64,000 nucleotides of DNA from Nocardioides sp. BP30 (lineage in GTDB: Bacteria; Actinomycetota; Actinomycetes; Propionibacteriales; Nocardioidaceae), in contig NZ_CP123620.1 of the NCBI RefSeq assembly GCF_029873215.1, forward strand, positions 1,364,001 to 1,428,000. Direction: 5' to 3'. The notes under the pieces are model-generated. The model worked only from the letters and a program-made list of their open reading frames with translations, was not told the DNA's origin and made no database searches. Shown piece by piece: positions 37,801 through 45,759 of the stretch. Within the stretch, counting starts at the first letter, position 1. Each line of letters starts with the position of its first letter. A program made the position numbers and the translations under genes.

Positions 37801-39580
37801 CGACCACCGTGACATCTTCCTGGACCCGACGCCGGACCCGGCGGCGTCGTTCGCCGAGCGCCGGCGCCTCTTCGGCCTGCAGCGGTCCAGCTGGCAGGAC
37901 TACGACCGCTCGCTGATCTCGACCGGCGGCGGCGTCTACTCCCGCACCCTCAAGGCGGTGCCGATCAGCCCCGAGGTCCGGGCGGCGCTGGGGCTGGGCG
38001 AGCACGTCCGCTCGCTGACCCCGGCCGAGCTGGTCAGCGCGATCCTGCGGGCGCCGGTCGACCTGCTGTGGAACGGCGGCATCGGCACCTACGTCAAGGG
38101 CAGCGACGAGCCCCATGCCGCAGCCGGGGACAAGGCCAACGACGCGGTCCGCGTGAACGGCTCGCAGGTCAGGGCGCGCGTGGTCGGCGAGGGCGGCAAC
38201 CTGGGCCTCACCCAGGCCGGCCGGGTCGAGTACGCCCTGCACGGGGCCGGTGGCGAGGGCGGCCGGATCAACACCGACGCGATCGACAACTCCGCCGGCG
38301 TGGACACCTCCGATCACGAGGTCAACCTCAAGATCCTGCTCGACCGGCTCGTGCGCACCGGTGAGATCGACCGCGAGGAGCGCAACGAGGTGCTCGCCGC
38401 GATGACCGACGAGGTCGCCGCGCTGGTGCTGCGCGACAACGACCAGCAGAACCTCGCCCTGGCCAACGCCGCCGCCAACGGCGCCTCGCTGCTGCACGTG
38501 CAGGAGGAGTGGATGGCCGAGCTGGAGTCGCGCGGCGTGCTCAGTCGCGAGGTCGAGGGACTGCCCGCGGTCGGCGAGGTGCGTCGGCGGCTCGACGCCG
38601 GCGGGGCGCTCACCAGCCCCGAGACGGCCGTGCTGATGAGCTGGACCAAGATCGAGCTCGCCCGCGAGCTGATCGACACGACGCTGCCCGACGAGGAGTA
38701 CGTCGCCCCGCTGCTCGCGGCGTACTTCCCCTCGCTGGTGCGCGAGCGCTTCTCCGCCGCCATCGAGGAGCACCCGCTGCGCCGCGAGATCATCTTGACC
38801 CAGCTGGTCAACGAGCTGGTCAACGGCGCCGGCTCGACGTTCTGGCCGCGGCTGGCGGCCGAGACCGGTGCGACAGTCACCGAGCTGGTGCGTGCCAACC
38901 TGGTCGCCCGCGACCTGGTCGGCTGGACGACGCTGCGCGAGCGGATCGCCGGCCTCGACCACGCCGTCGCGGCCGCGGTCCAGACCAGGATGCGGGTGGA
39001 CCTGCGCACGTTGGTCGAGCGGTTGACCCGCTGGCTGGTCGCTCACCGGATCACCGATGGGACGGCGGCCGTCGAGCGCTACGAGGAGCCGTTCGGTGCG
39101 ATGCTGACGGCGCTGCCGCGGTTGCTCACCGGCAGCGAGTACGACGCCTTCGTCGCTCGGCGCGACCGGCTCACCGATGCCGGCGTCCCCACCGAGCTGG
39201 CGGTGCAGGTGGCGGTGCTGGAGCCGGCCTCGATGCTGCTCGGTGTGGTCGAGGTGGCGCTGGCGGCCGGTCAGGACCCGGCAGCGGTGGTGCGTGCGCA
39301 CCTCGAGCTGGGCGAGCGGCTCGGACTGCCGAAGCTGCTGGGTTGCATCGTCGCGCTGCCACGCACGGACCGGTGGCAGTCGATGGCGCGCGCATCGCTG
39401 CGCGACGACCTGCACGCCGTGCACGCGGCCCTCACCGCGCAGCAGCTGGACGGTACCCCGGAGGACTTCGAGGAGCGACTGGGCCGGGCGAGGTCGATGC
39501 TGACCGAGATCGGCCTGGACGAGGGCGCGGACCTGGCCAGGCTGTCGGTGGCGGTGCGGGCGTTGCGGACCCTGCTGTAG
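34874..39580 (+). CDS. gdhB: NAD-specific glutamate dehydrogenase, giant class
   Basis: A 1568-residue enzyme of the 180-kDa class, converting glutamate to 2-oxoglutarate and ammonium with NAD. The N-terminal half has ACT-like regulatory regions ([18 protein letters not shown] near residue 80). The catalytic core includes [20 protein letters not shown] and [19 protein letters not shown] near 790-830, and [22 protein letters not shown] near 950, then [16 protein letters not shown] near 1100. The GTG at 34874 is preceded by a divergent short intergenic space. In mycobacteria and streptomycetes such enzymes are catabolic and often controlled by GarA-like proteins or ligands; no such gene is seen here. 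Confidence 0.9.
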   Translation: [1568 protein letters not shown]

Positions 39581-39605
39581 AGGCGTCGTCCGCCGGACGA
39601 CGCCT
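39581..39605. terminator. Perfect 11-bp inverted repeat between gdh and ku
   Basis: AGGCGTCGTCC (39581-39591), loop GCC, then GGACGACGCCT (39595-39605). It starts on the first base after the gdhB stop and reaches into the ku stop codon, so it likely ends both convergent transcripts. No T-tract is present. Confidence 0.7.
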
Positions 39606-40546
39606 CAGGCGCTCTTCTTGGCGGCGGCCTTCTTGGTCGTCTTCTTCGCCGTCGTCCTCTTCGCTGCCGTCTTCTTGGCGGGGGACTTCTTCTTCGGGCT
39701 GTCCTCGGTGTCTTCCCCGGTGTCGTCCTCGGTGTCGTCCTCGGCGTCCGGCACAGCCTCGCCACGGGACTGCTTGGCGGCGGCGACCGAGCGCTGGAGG
39801 GCCGCGAGGAGGTCGACGACCTCGCCCGAGCTGGGGGTGGAGGTCTCGGTGCGGGTGACCTCGCCGCCCTCCACCTTGGTCTTGACCAGCGCCTCGACGG
39901 CCTCGGCGTAGTCGTCCTCGAACTCGGCCGGGTCGAAGTCGCCGGAGAGGGTGTCGACGAGCATGTGCGCCATCTTGACCTCGGCGTCCTTGACCTCGCC
40001 GACCTCGACCTTGAAGTCGGGGGTACGGATCTCGTCGGGCCACATCATCGTCTGCAGCACGATCACGTCGCCGTTGTCCGTGGAGCGCACGCGCAGGACG
40101 GCCACCGTGGTGCGCTGTCGGAGCGCGACGGTCACGATCGCCATCCGGTCGGCGTCCAGCAGCGCCTGGCGCAGCAGCGCGTACGGCTTGGCGCCGCTCG
40201 CCTCGGGCTCGAGGTAGTAGGACTTCTCGAACAGCAGCGGGTCGATCTGCTCGCTCGGGACGAACTTCTCCACCGCGATCTCGCGCGAGGACGACGACGG
40301 CAGCTCGGCCATGTCGTCGTCGGTGAGGACGACCATCTCGCCGTCCTCGGTCTCATAGCCCTTGGCGATCTCGGCGTACGGCACCTCCTCGCCGTCGATG
40401 CTGCAGATCCGCTGGTAGCGGATCCGGCCGCCGTCCTTGACGTGCACCTGACGGAACGACACGTCGTGGGACTCGGTGGCGGCGTACAACTTCACCGGCA
40501 CGTTGACCAGGCCGAAGGAGACCGCGCCCTTCCAGATCGCTCGCAT
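39605..40546 (-). CDS. ku: Ku protein of non-homologous end joining
   Basis: A 313-residue bacterial Ku from ATG 40546 (MRAIWKGAVSFGLVNVPVKLY, family-typical, split here after residue 20). It forms a homodimeric ring on broken DNA ends and recruits LigD. Core landmarks include EVPYAEIAKGYE near residue 58 and LLRQALLDADRMAIVTVALR near 125. The tail from about 283 is Lys/Ala-rich (SPAKKTAAKRTTAKKTT), a basic extension known in some actinobacterial Ku proteins to thread along DNA. It is divergent from the ligase gene with 18 bases between starts. Confidence 0.94.
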   Translation of the reverse strand: MRAIWKGAVSFGLVNVPVKLYAATESHDVSFRQVHVKDGGRIRYQRICSIDGEEVPYAEIAKGYETEDGEMVVLTDDDMAELPSSSSREIAVEKFVPSEQIDPLLFEKSYYLEPEASGAKPYALLRQALLDADRMAIVTVALRQRTTVAVLRVRSTDNGDVIVLQTMMWPDEIRTPDFKVEVGEVKDAEVKMAHMLVDTLSGDFDPAEFEDDYAEAVEALVKTKVEGGEVTRTETSTPSSGEVVDLLAALQRSVAAAKQSRGEAVPDAEDDTEDDTGEDTEDSPKKKSPAKKTAAKRTTAKKTTKKAAAKKSA

Positions 40547-40564
40547 GACCACCATCCTTGCCCT

Positions 40565-41509
40565 ATGCGTCCCATGCTCGCCACTGCCGGTACCCACGTC
40601 CCCGGCGGGGAGGACTGGGTGCACGAGGTGAAGTGGGACGGGATCCGGCTGCTCGGCACGTACGTCGACGGCAGCCTGCGGCTGACCACCCGCAACGAGA
40701 ACGACGCCACCCTGGCCTGGCCCGAGCTCGGCAGCGGCCCCGCGGCCGGCGCCGGGACGGATCTGGTCGTCGACGGCGAGGTGATAGCGCTCAACGACCG
40801 CGGTCTGCCCGACTTCCGGGTCCTCGGCGAGCGGATGCACGTGCGCGACGTGCGGAAGGTGGCGCGGCTGGCCGCCGCCCGGCCCGCGACGTACATGGTC
40901 TTCGACCTGCTGCGGGTCGGCGGTGAGGACCTGACGGGGCTGCCGTGGACCGAGCGCCGGGCCCGGCTCGAGGCGCTCGACGCCGAGGGGGCACTGGGCG
41001 GCTGGCAGGTTCCCCTCACCTACGACGACGGCGCGCTGCTCCACCAGGCCACCCTGGCGCAGGGCCTGGAGGGCATCGTCAGCAAGCGCCGTACTGCCCG
41101 CTACGAGCCGGGGGTACGGAGCAGGGCATGGCTGAAGTTCCCCCACCGCTTCCGCGCCTCCTACGTGATCGGCGGCTGGCGGCCGCAGGAGGGCACCACC
41201 GACCGGCTCGCCGCGCTGCTGGTGGGGGAGCCGACGGCGCAGGGGCTGCTCTACCGTGGCCGGGTGGGCAGCGGGATCACCGGACGGCACAGCCCGGCGC
41301 TGCGCGAGCTGCTGACCGAACGGGCGGACAGCCCGTTCGCGGACGAGGTGCCCCGGGAGGACGTCTCGGGGACGCGGTGGGTGGAGCCGCTGGTGGTGGT
41401 CGAGGTGGAGACGCACGGTGTTGGCACGGGGCTGGCCTCGGGGGCGCGGCTGCGACAGCCGTCCTACCAGGGCGTGCGCACCGACCTCGCGCCGGAGGAC
41501 CTCTCGTGA
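40565..41509 (+). CDS. ligD: ATP-dependent DNA ligase (LigD ligase part)
   Basis: A 314-residue ATP-dependent DNA ligase, start ATG 40565. Motif I EVKWDGIR places the adenylated lysine at Lys23. VVDGEVIALN (motif III region), GLEGIVSKRR (motif IV) and AWLKFPHR (motif V) follow; an OB-fold domain takes up about residues 205-314. It corresponds to the ligase domain of LigD without polymerase or phosphoesterase. The polymerase part is a separate gene at 42214. Divergence from ku with an 18-base gap indicates joint regulation. Its stop overlaps the L,D-transpeptidase start by four bases. Confidence 0.9.
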   Translation: MRPMLATAGTHVPGGEDWVHEVKWDGIRLLGTYVDGSLRLTTRNENDATLAWPELGSGPAAGAGTDLVVDGEVIALNDRGLPDFRVLGERMHVRDVRKVARLAAARPATYMVFDLLRVGGEDLTGLPWTERRARLEALDAEGALGGWQVPLTYDDGALLHQATLAQGLEGIVSKRRTARYEPGVRSRAWLKFPHRFRASYVIGGWRPQEGTTDRLAALLVGEPTAQGLLYRGRVGSGITGRHSPALRELLTERADSPFADEVPREDVSGTRWVEPLVVVEVETHGVGTGLASGARLRQPSYQGVRTDLAPEDLS

Positions 41510-42210
41510 GGCGGCTCCTGCTCGCGCTGGTGGTCGCCGCCGGCCCGCTGCTGCTCCCGGGCCTCTCGGCTCCGGCCCAGGCGGCCCCGTCGGCCGTCAC
41601 CCTCGGCGGCGTCACGGTGCACCTGCGCGCCGGCACCACCCAGGTCGTCACCGTCAACCACCGCCGGGGGAGCCGCGCGCGGGTCAGCCTGTGGGTGCTG
41701 CGCGACGGTGCCTGGAGACGGCGGTTGACCAGCACGGACGGTCACATCGGGTACGGCGGCCTGGTCGCGGGCGGCCGCCGTCACCAGGGGACCGGCACCA
41801 CGCCGCTGGGCACCTACGGACTCGTGTCCGCCTTCGGCACGCATCCGCACGCCGCGACCCGGGAACTGCCCTACCGTCGGATCCGGCCGGGCGACTACTG
41901 GGTGGAGGACAACGCCTCGCCGTTCTACAACCGCTACCGCAACAAGGCGCAGGGCGGCTTCCGCTGGTGGTTGCCGCTGAGCGACGAGAACGGCTCGGAG
42001 CGGCTGGCGGCCTACCCGAGACAGTACGAGTACGCCCTCGTCCTGGACTACAACGCCGAACAGGTACGCCACCGCGGCGCCGGGATCTTCCTGCACGTCA
42101 ACGGCACGGGTGCGACGGCGGGCTGCGTGAGCGCGCCGCGCTGGCTGCTGAAGAAGCTCATGCACCGCCTCGACCCGGCGCGGGTGCCGGTGATAGCGAT
42201 CGGGCGCTAG
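41506..42210 (+). CDS. L,D-transpeptidase family (YkuD) secreted protein
   Basis: A 234-residue protein from GTG 41506 (GTGA overlap with the ligase stop). Residues 1-27 form a Sec signal ending AQA-AP. The YkuD-type motif is FLHVNGTGATAGCVSAP with His197 and the nucleophile Cys207. The usual SHGC is TAGC here, but the Cys and upstream His are kept. These enzymes form 3-3 cross-links in peptidoglycan or attach proteins to it. GTGTTPLGTYGL near residue 100 is also typical. It sits between ligase and polymerase genes of the NHEJ locus, four bases before the next start, so it should be on the same mRNA. Confidence 0.83.
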   Translation: MRRLLLALVVAAGPLLLPGLSAPAQAAPSAVTLGGVTVHLRAGTTQVVTVNHRRGSRARVSLWVLRDGAWRRRLTSTDGHIGYGGLVAGGRRHQGTGTTPLGTYGLVSAFGTHPHAATRELPYRRIRPGDYWVEDNASPFYNRYRNKAQGGFRWWLPLSDENGSERLAAYPRQYEYALVLDYNAEQVRHRGAGIFLHVNGTGATAGCVSAPRWLLKKLMHRLDPARVPVIAIGR

Positions 42211-42213
42211 TCG

Positions 42214-43119
42214 ATGGCGGACGCCGAGGTCAGGGTCGAGGTGGAGGGGCGCACCCTCGCGGTCAGCAACCTCGACAAGGTGCTCTATCCGCGCACCGGC
42301 ACCACGAAGGGCGAGGTGCTGCACTACTACGCGACCATCGCGCCGGTGCTGCTGCCGCAGCTCCGCGATCGGGCGGTGACCCGGGTGCGCTGGCCGCACG
42401 GCGTCGCGGACTCGAGCTTCTTCGAGAAGAACATTCCGTCCCGGGCGCCGCGCTGGGTGCGCACCGCCACGGTCCCGACCACGGGCTCGCGCACGGCCAG
42501 CGGCAAGGACGGCCTGCTCACCTTCCCGATCGTCGACGACCTGGCCACCCTCACCTGGCTGGTCAACCTGGCCGCGCTGGAGCTGCACGTGCACCAGTGG
42601 CGGGTCTCCGCGGACGGCGAGCCGCTGGGGGCGGACCGGATCGTCATCGATCTCGATCCCGGCGAGCCGGCCGGCCTGCACGAGTGCTGCCAGGTGGCGT
42701 TGCTGGCGCGCGAGCTCCTGGTCGGCCGCGGACTGGCCAGCACGCCGGTGCTCAGCGGTAGCAAGGGACTGCACCTCTACGCCCGGCTTCCCGCCGTCCT
42801 GCCCAGCGAGGAGTCCTCCGCCCTGGCCAAGGAGGTGGCCGAGGAGCTGCAGCGCGAGCACCCGAAGCTGGTCACCGCGACGATGACCAAGAGCCGGCGT
42901 ACGGGCAAGGTCTTCCTGGACTGGTCGCAGAACGCAGGGTCGAAGACGACCGTGTGCCCCTACTCGCTGCGCGGACGCGAGCAGCCGACCGTCGCAGCTC
43001 CCGTCACCTGGGCCGAGGTGGAGGGCGGCGCCGAGGACCCCCTCGGCCTGGAGCAGCTGCGCTTCGAGGACGTGCTGGATCGCATGCGGGAGCACGGGGA
43101 TCTCTTCGGCGCGGACTAG
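42214..43119 (+). CDS. LigD polymerase-domain protein (primase-like)
   Basis: A 301-residue archaeo-eukaryotic primase-type polymerase that fills gaps and adds ribonucleotides at broken ends. The DxD metal motif is IVIDLDPGE near residue 146; LSGSKGLHLYAR near 180 and VFLDWSQNAGSKTTVCPYS near 228 are LigD-pol signatures. The N terminus has VSNLDKVLYPRTGTTKGEVL, typical of the family. Start ATG 42214, four bases after the L,D-transpeptidase stop. With ku and the separate ligase it makes a complete split LigD; no phosphoesterase domain was found in the window. Confidence 0.92.
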   Translation: MADAEVRVEVEGRTLAVSNLDKVLYPRTGTTKGEVLHYYATIAPVLLPQLRDRAVTRVRWPHGVADSSFFEKNIPSRAPRWVRTATVPTTGSRTASGKDGLLTFPIVDDLATLTWLVNLAALELHVHQWRVSADGEPLGADRIVIDLDPGEPAGLHECCQVALLARELLVGRGLASTPVLSGSKGLHLYARLPAVLPSEESSALAKEVAEELQREHPKLVTATMTKSRRTGKVFLDWSQNAGSKTTVCPYSLRGREQPTVAAPVTWAEVEGGAEDPLGLEQLRFEDVLDRMREHGDLFGAD

Positions 43120-43246
43120 ACCCGTCGCTTCGCAGCGGCGGTGGGAGCAGTGTTACCGCGGCGTGGCGACCCCGTGGCGAGCTTGTAGGACCGGCGTGGA
43201 TCCGACGGGGTGGCGGCCGGCGGAGCGCCGACCTAGCGTCGGCGGC

Positions 43247-43780
43247 GTGGAGATCTCCACCGTTCCGCACCGGCGGGCCGCTTCGGCCCGTGGCTGGCTG
43301 GTGGCCGGCGGGCTGGTGATCGTGGTGGCGGTGGTGCTTCTCGGCGTCCAGGCGCTGCTGGGGGTGCAGCCTTCGGTGGTCGCCGGCCACGACCTGGCCG
43401 GCAAGGCCGATCGCGGCACGCTGCTGCTCTCCACGCAGGCAGCGGTCGGCCAGCTGCGTGTCGGGGACGTGATCACGTTCCGGCCGCCCGCGCCGTACGA
43501 CCGCGGGGTCCGGGTGACCCGCGAGGTGGAGGCGCGCGACCTGCTCGGCGCCCTCACCGCGAGCGACGCCGGCGTCGATCCCTGGCAGCTGCCCACCAGC
43601 GGACCCGACGTGGAGCGCGCGGTGGTGCGGGTGGCCTATCTGGGCTACCCGTTCCTCGGCTCCGGCTCGCTGCTGGAGCGGGTCCTGCTGCCGGTCGTGC
43701 CGGTGATGGTCATCGCCGCGGCGGTGCTGATCGCGGCCGGACGGACCAGGCGCCGGCGCACACCGCGCCGGGCCGCGTGA
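43247..43780 (+). CDS. Signal-peptidase-like membrane protein without visible catalytic serine
   Basis: About 177 residues from GTG 43247, with an N-terminal membrane helix (about residues 18-38) and a C-terminal one near 145-168. Between them QLRVGDVITFRPP strongly recalls the S26 signal peptidase/SipW fold. The SGSMEP segment expected earlier reads SVVAGHDLAGKADRGTL, so no Ser-Met nucleophile is seen. It may be an inactive homologue or a substrate-binding relative. It lies 44 bases before the response regulator start and its gene may belong to that operon. No motif gives a firmer function. Confidence 0.5.
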   Translation: MEISTVPHRRAASARGWLVAGGLVIVVAVVLLGVQALLGVQPSVVAGHDLAGKADRGTLLLSTQAAVGQLRVGDVITFRPPAPYDRGVRVTREVEARDLLGALTASDAGVDPWQLPTSGPDVERAVVRVAYLGYPFLGSGSLLERVLLPVVPVMVIAAAVLIAAGRTRRRRTPRRAA

Positions 43781-43824
43781 GGACTTATCCTGCCGGGTCG
43801 AGCCGTGACCTCTATCCTTCTCCC

Positions 43825-44520
43825 GTGGTTCATCGTGTGCTGGTCGTCGAGGACGAGGAGGACATCGCCTTCCCCCTCGTGCGCACCCTCGAGCGCGAGG
43901 GCTACGACGTCAGCTGGGTCCAGACCGGCGCCGCTGCGCTCGAGGCGCTCGACGGACGCACCGAGATCACGCCCGACGTGGTCATCCTCGATCTCGGGCT
44001 GGGCGACATGGACGGTCTGGACGTGTGCCGGGAGGCTCGCTCGGCCGGGTACGACGGCGGCATCATGATCGTCACGGCCCGGGCCGGTGAGCTGGACCGG
44101 GTGGTCGGGCTCGACTACGGCGCTGACGACTACCTCGCCAAGCCGTTCGGACTGGCCGAGCTGCAGGCCCGGGTGCGCGCGCTGCTGCGCCGTACCGGTG
44201 TCCGAGCGGTCCCCGGCGCCGAGGGCGGGCTGCGGATCGACGTCGCCGCCCACCGGGTCTATGTCGACGACCGGGAGGTGCCGCTGACCGGCAAGGAGTT
44301 CGAGGTGCTGGCCGTGCTGGCCCACGCTCGGGACAAGGTCGTCCCCCGCGAGCGGCTGATGGCCGAGGTCTGGGACGAGAACTGGTTCGGCTCGACCAAG
44401 ACGCTCGACGTCACGATCGGGCGGTTGCGCAGCAAGCTGGAGTCGGCCGGTGTGGCCGACCGGGTGGTCGCCGTCCGCGGCGTGGGGTTCCGCCTCGAGG
44501 GCAGCCCCTCGGATGCTTAG
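43825..44520 (+). CDS. OmpR-family response regulator
   Basis: A 231-residue regulator from GTG 43825. The receiver domain (1-115) has the acidic pocket VVEDEED and phospho-acceptor Asp56 in DVVILDLGLGD; LAKPFG supplies the conserved lysine. The C-terminal winged helix binds DNA: PLTGKEFEVLAVLAHARDKVV then TKTLDVTIGRLRSKLE, with VRGVGFRLE at the end. The stop overlaps the kinase start by eight bases, so they form a coupled two-component pair. The signal is unknown. An alternative start at 43777 adds a tail lacking a family match. Confidence 0.9.
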   Translation: MVHRVLVVEDEEDIAFPLVRTLEREGYDVSWVQTGAAALEALDGRTEITPDVVILDLGLGDMDGLDVCREARSAGYDGGIMIVTARAGELDRVVGLDYGADDYLAKPFGLAELQARVRALLRRTGVRAVPGAEGGLRIDVAAHRVYVDDREVPLTGKEFEVLAVLAHARDKVVPRERLMAEVWDENWFGSTKTLDVTIGRLRSKLESAGVADRVVAVRGVGFRLEGSPSDA

Positions 44521-45730
44521 AAGGCTCGTCCTTCTCCTTCTCGCCCTGGTCCTCGTCCTGGTGCCGGCTGGCTACCTGCTGCGCACCTGGTCGGTGGAAC
44601 GCTCGGTGCGCTCCCACGATGGCGAGGCGGGGCATCGAGACGTGCTGGTGCTCGCCGCACTCCTCGACCAGCGGCTCTCCTCGGGCGGGATCGTCGACCC
44701 GTCCCTGTTGCGGCCCATCGCCGGACCCGATGTGGCGATCCGCTACCACCCGGCTACCGGCCCCGACGTCGAGGTCCGTGGGTCGGGCTACACCGGCTCC
44801 CTGGACACGGACCCCGGCAGTGCCGACGTGTGGTCGGCGGCCCGCACCGCCGACGGCGGGTACGTGCTGCTCAGCGAGGATGCCGGGGTCGTCCGTGCCA
44901 CCGCGTGGCAGAGCCGGTCGGACCTGGTGCTCCTGCTGCTGATGACGGTGGTGGTGGCGACGTTGGTGGGTCTGCTCCTCGCCGGGTGGTACACCCGGCC
45001 GTTCCGTCGACTGGCAAGGGCGGCCTCGTCGCTCCGCAGGGGCCGGTTCGAGCTCGACCTGCCGCGGCGCGGTGCTCCCGAGGTGCGCGCGCTAGCCGAA
45101 GCGCTCGATGCCAGTGCGCAGCAGCTGCAGGACCGGTTGGCCGGGGAGGACGAGTTCGCCCGCCGAGCCTCGCACGCGCTGCGCACGCCGCTGACCGGAC
45201 TGCGCTGGGAGCTGGAGGAGGCGGCGGTCCGCGACGACCTGCCCGAGCATGTCGCCACCGCGCTGGCCCGCTCGTTGCGACGGGTGGACCAGCTCGACGA
45301 GGTCACCGGCGAGCTGATCGCGGCGGCGCGAGGCCGCGCGTTGGTGGCGGGGGCCACCCTTCCCCTCGAGGCGCTCGCCGGTCAGGTCGCCCAGCGTTGG
45401 GCCGACGAGCTCGACGCACACGGCCGGGAGCTGACAGCGCAGATCGAGGGCGGCGCCGCGACGACGTACACGCCCGGTCCGGTGGAGCAGATCCTCGAGC
45501 TGCTCCTGGTCGACGTGGTCCACCGCAGCAGGGGCGCCGTCCGGATCGGCTTCGCCGTGGGCACCGAGGCGCACCTGCGCATCACCGTGCGGGCAGCGTC
45601 CGCCCGATCGGAGCGCAGGACGGGCGGCGCGCCGATGGCACGGGCCCGGGCCGTCGCAACCGCCCTGGGCGGCCGGCTCGAGGGCGAGTACGCCGCCGAC
45701 GGCGTGGAGATCGTGCTCCCCAGGCGCTGA
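44513..45730 (+). CDS. Sensor histidine kinase with degenerate ATP-binding domain
   Basis: A 405-residue membrane protein: helix 1 at about 4-27, an outside sensor region, helix 2 at about 140-163, a HAMP-like segment, then HisKA with RRASHALRTPLTGLRWELEE, phospho-acceptor His221. The C-terminal third is not a normal HATPase_c: the N-box position reads ILELLLVDVVHRS with no Asn, and the DxGxG and GxGxG boxes are absent. Only a final LGGRLEGE resembles the end of the fold. It might work as a phosphatase, a pseudokinase or with a partner kinase. It overlaps the response regulator by eight bases. Confidence 0.82.
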   Translation: MLRRLVLLLLALVLVLVPAGYLLRTWSVERSVRSHDGEAGHRDVLVLAALLDQRLSSGGIVDPSLLRPIAGPDVAIRYHPATGPDVEVRGSGYTGSLDTDPGSADVWSAARTADGGYVLLSEDAGVVRATAWQSRSDLVLLLLMTVVVATLVGLLLAGWYTRPFRRLARAASSLRRGRFELDLPRRGAPEVRALAEALDASAQQLQDRLAGEDEFARRASHALRTPLTGLRWELEEAAVRDDLPEHVATALARSLRRVDQLDEVTGELIAAARGRALVAGATLPLEALAGQVAQRWADELDAHGRELTAQIEGGAATTYTPGPVEQILELLLVDVVHRSRGAVRIGFAVGTEAHLRITVRAASARSERRTGGAPMARARAVATALGGRLEGEYAADGVEIVLPRR

Positions 45731-45759
45731 ACCGGCCCTTGATGCGACAGGATGGGGAC

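Noticed and set aside
34877..39424. A 1515-codon open frame antisense to the glutamate dehydrogenase gene
   Set aside because: The opposite frame encodes an unmistakable full-length NAD-GDH. The antisense product is low-complexity His/Arg/Gly-rich, typical of GC-rich shadow frames.
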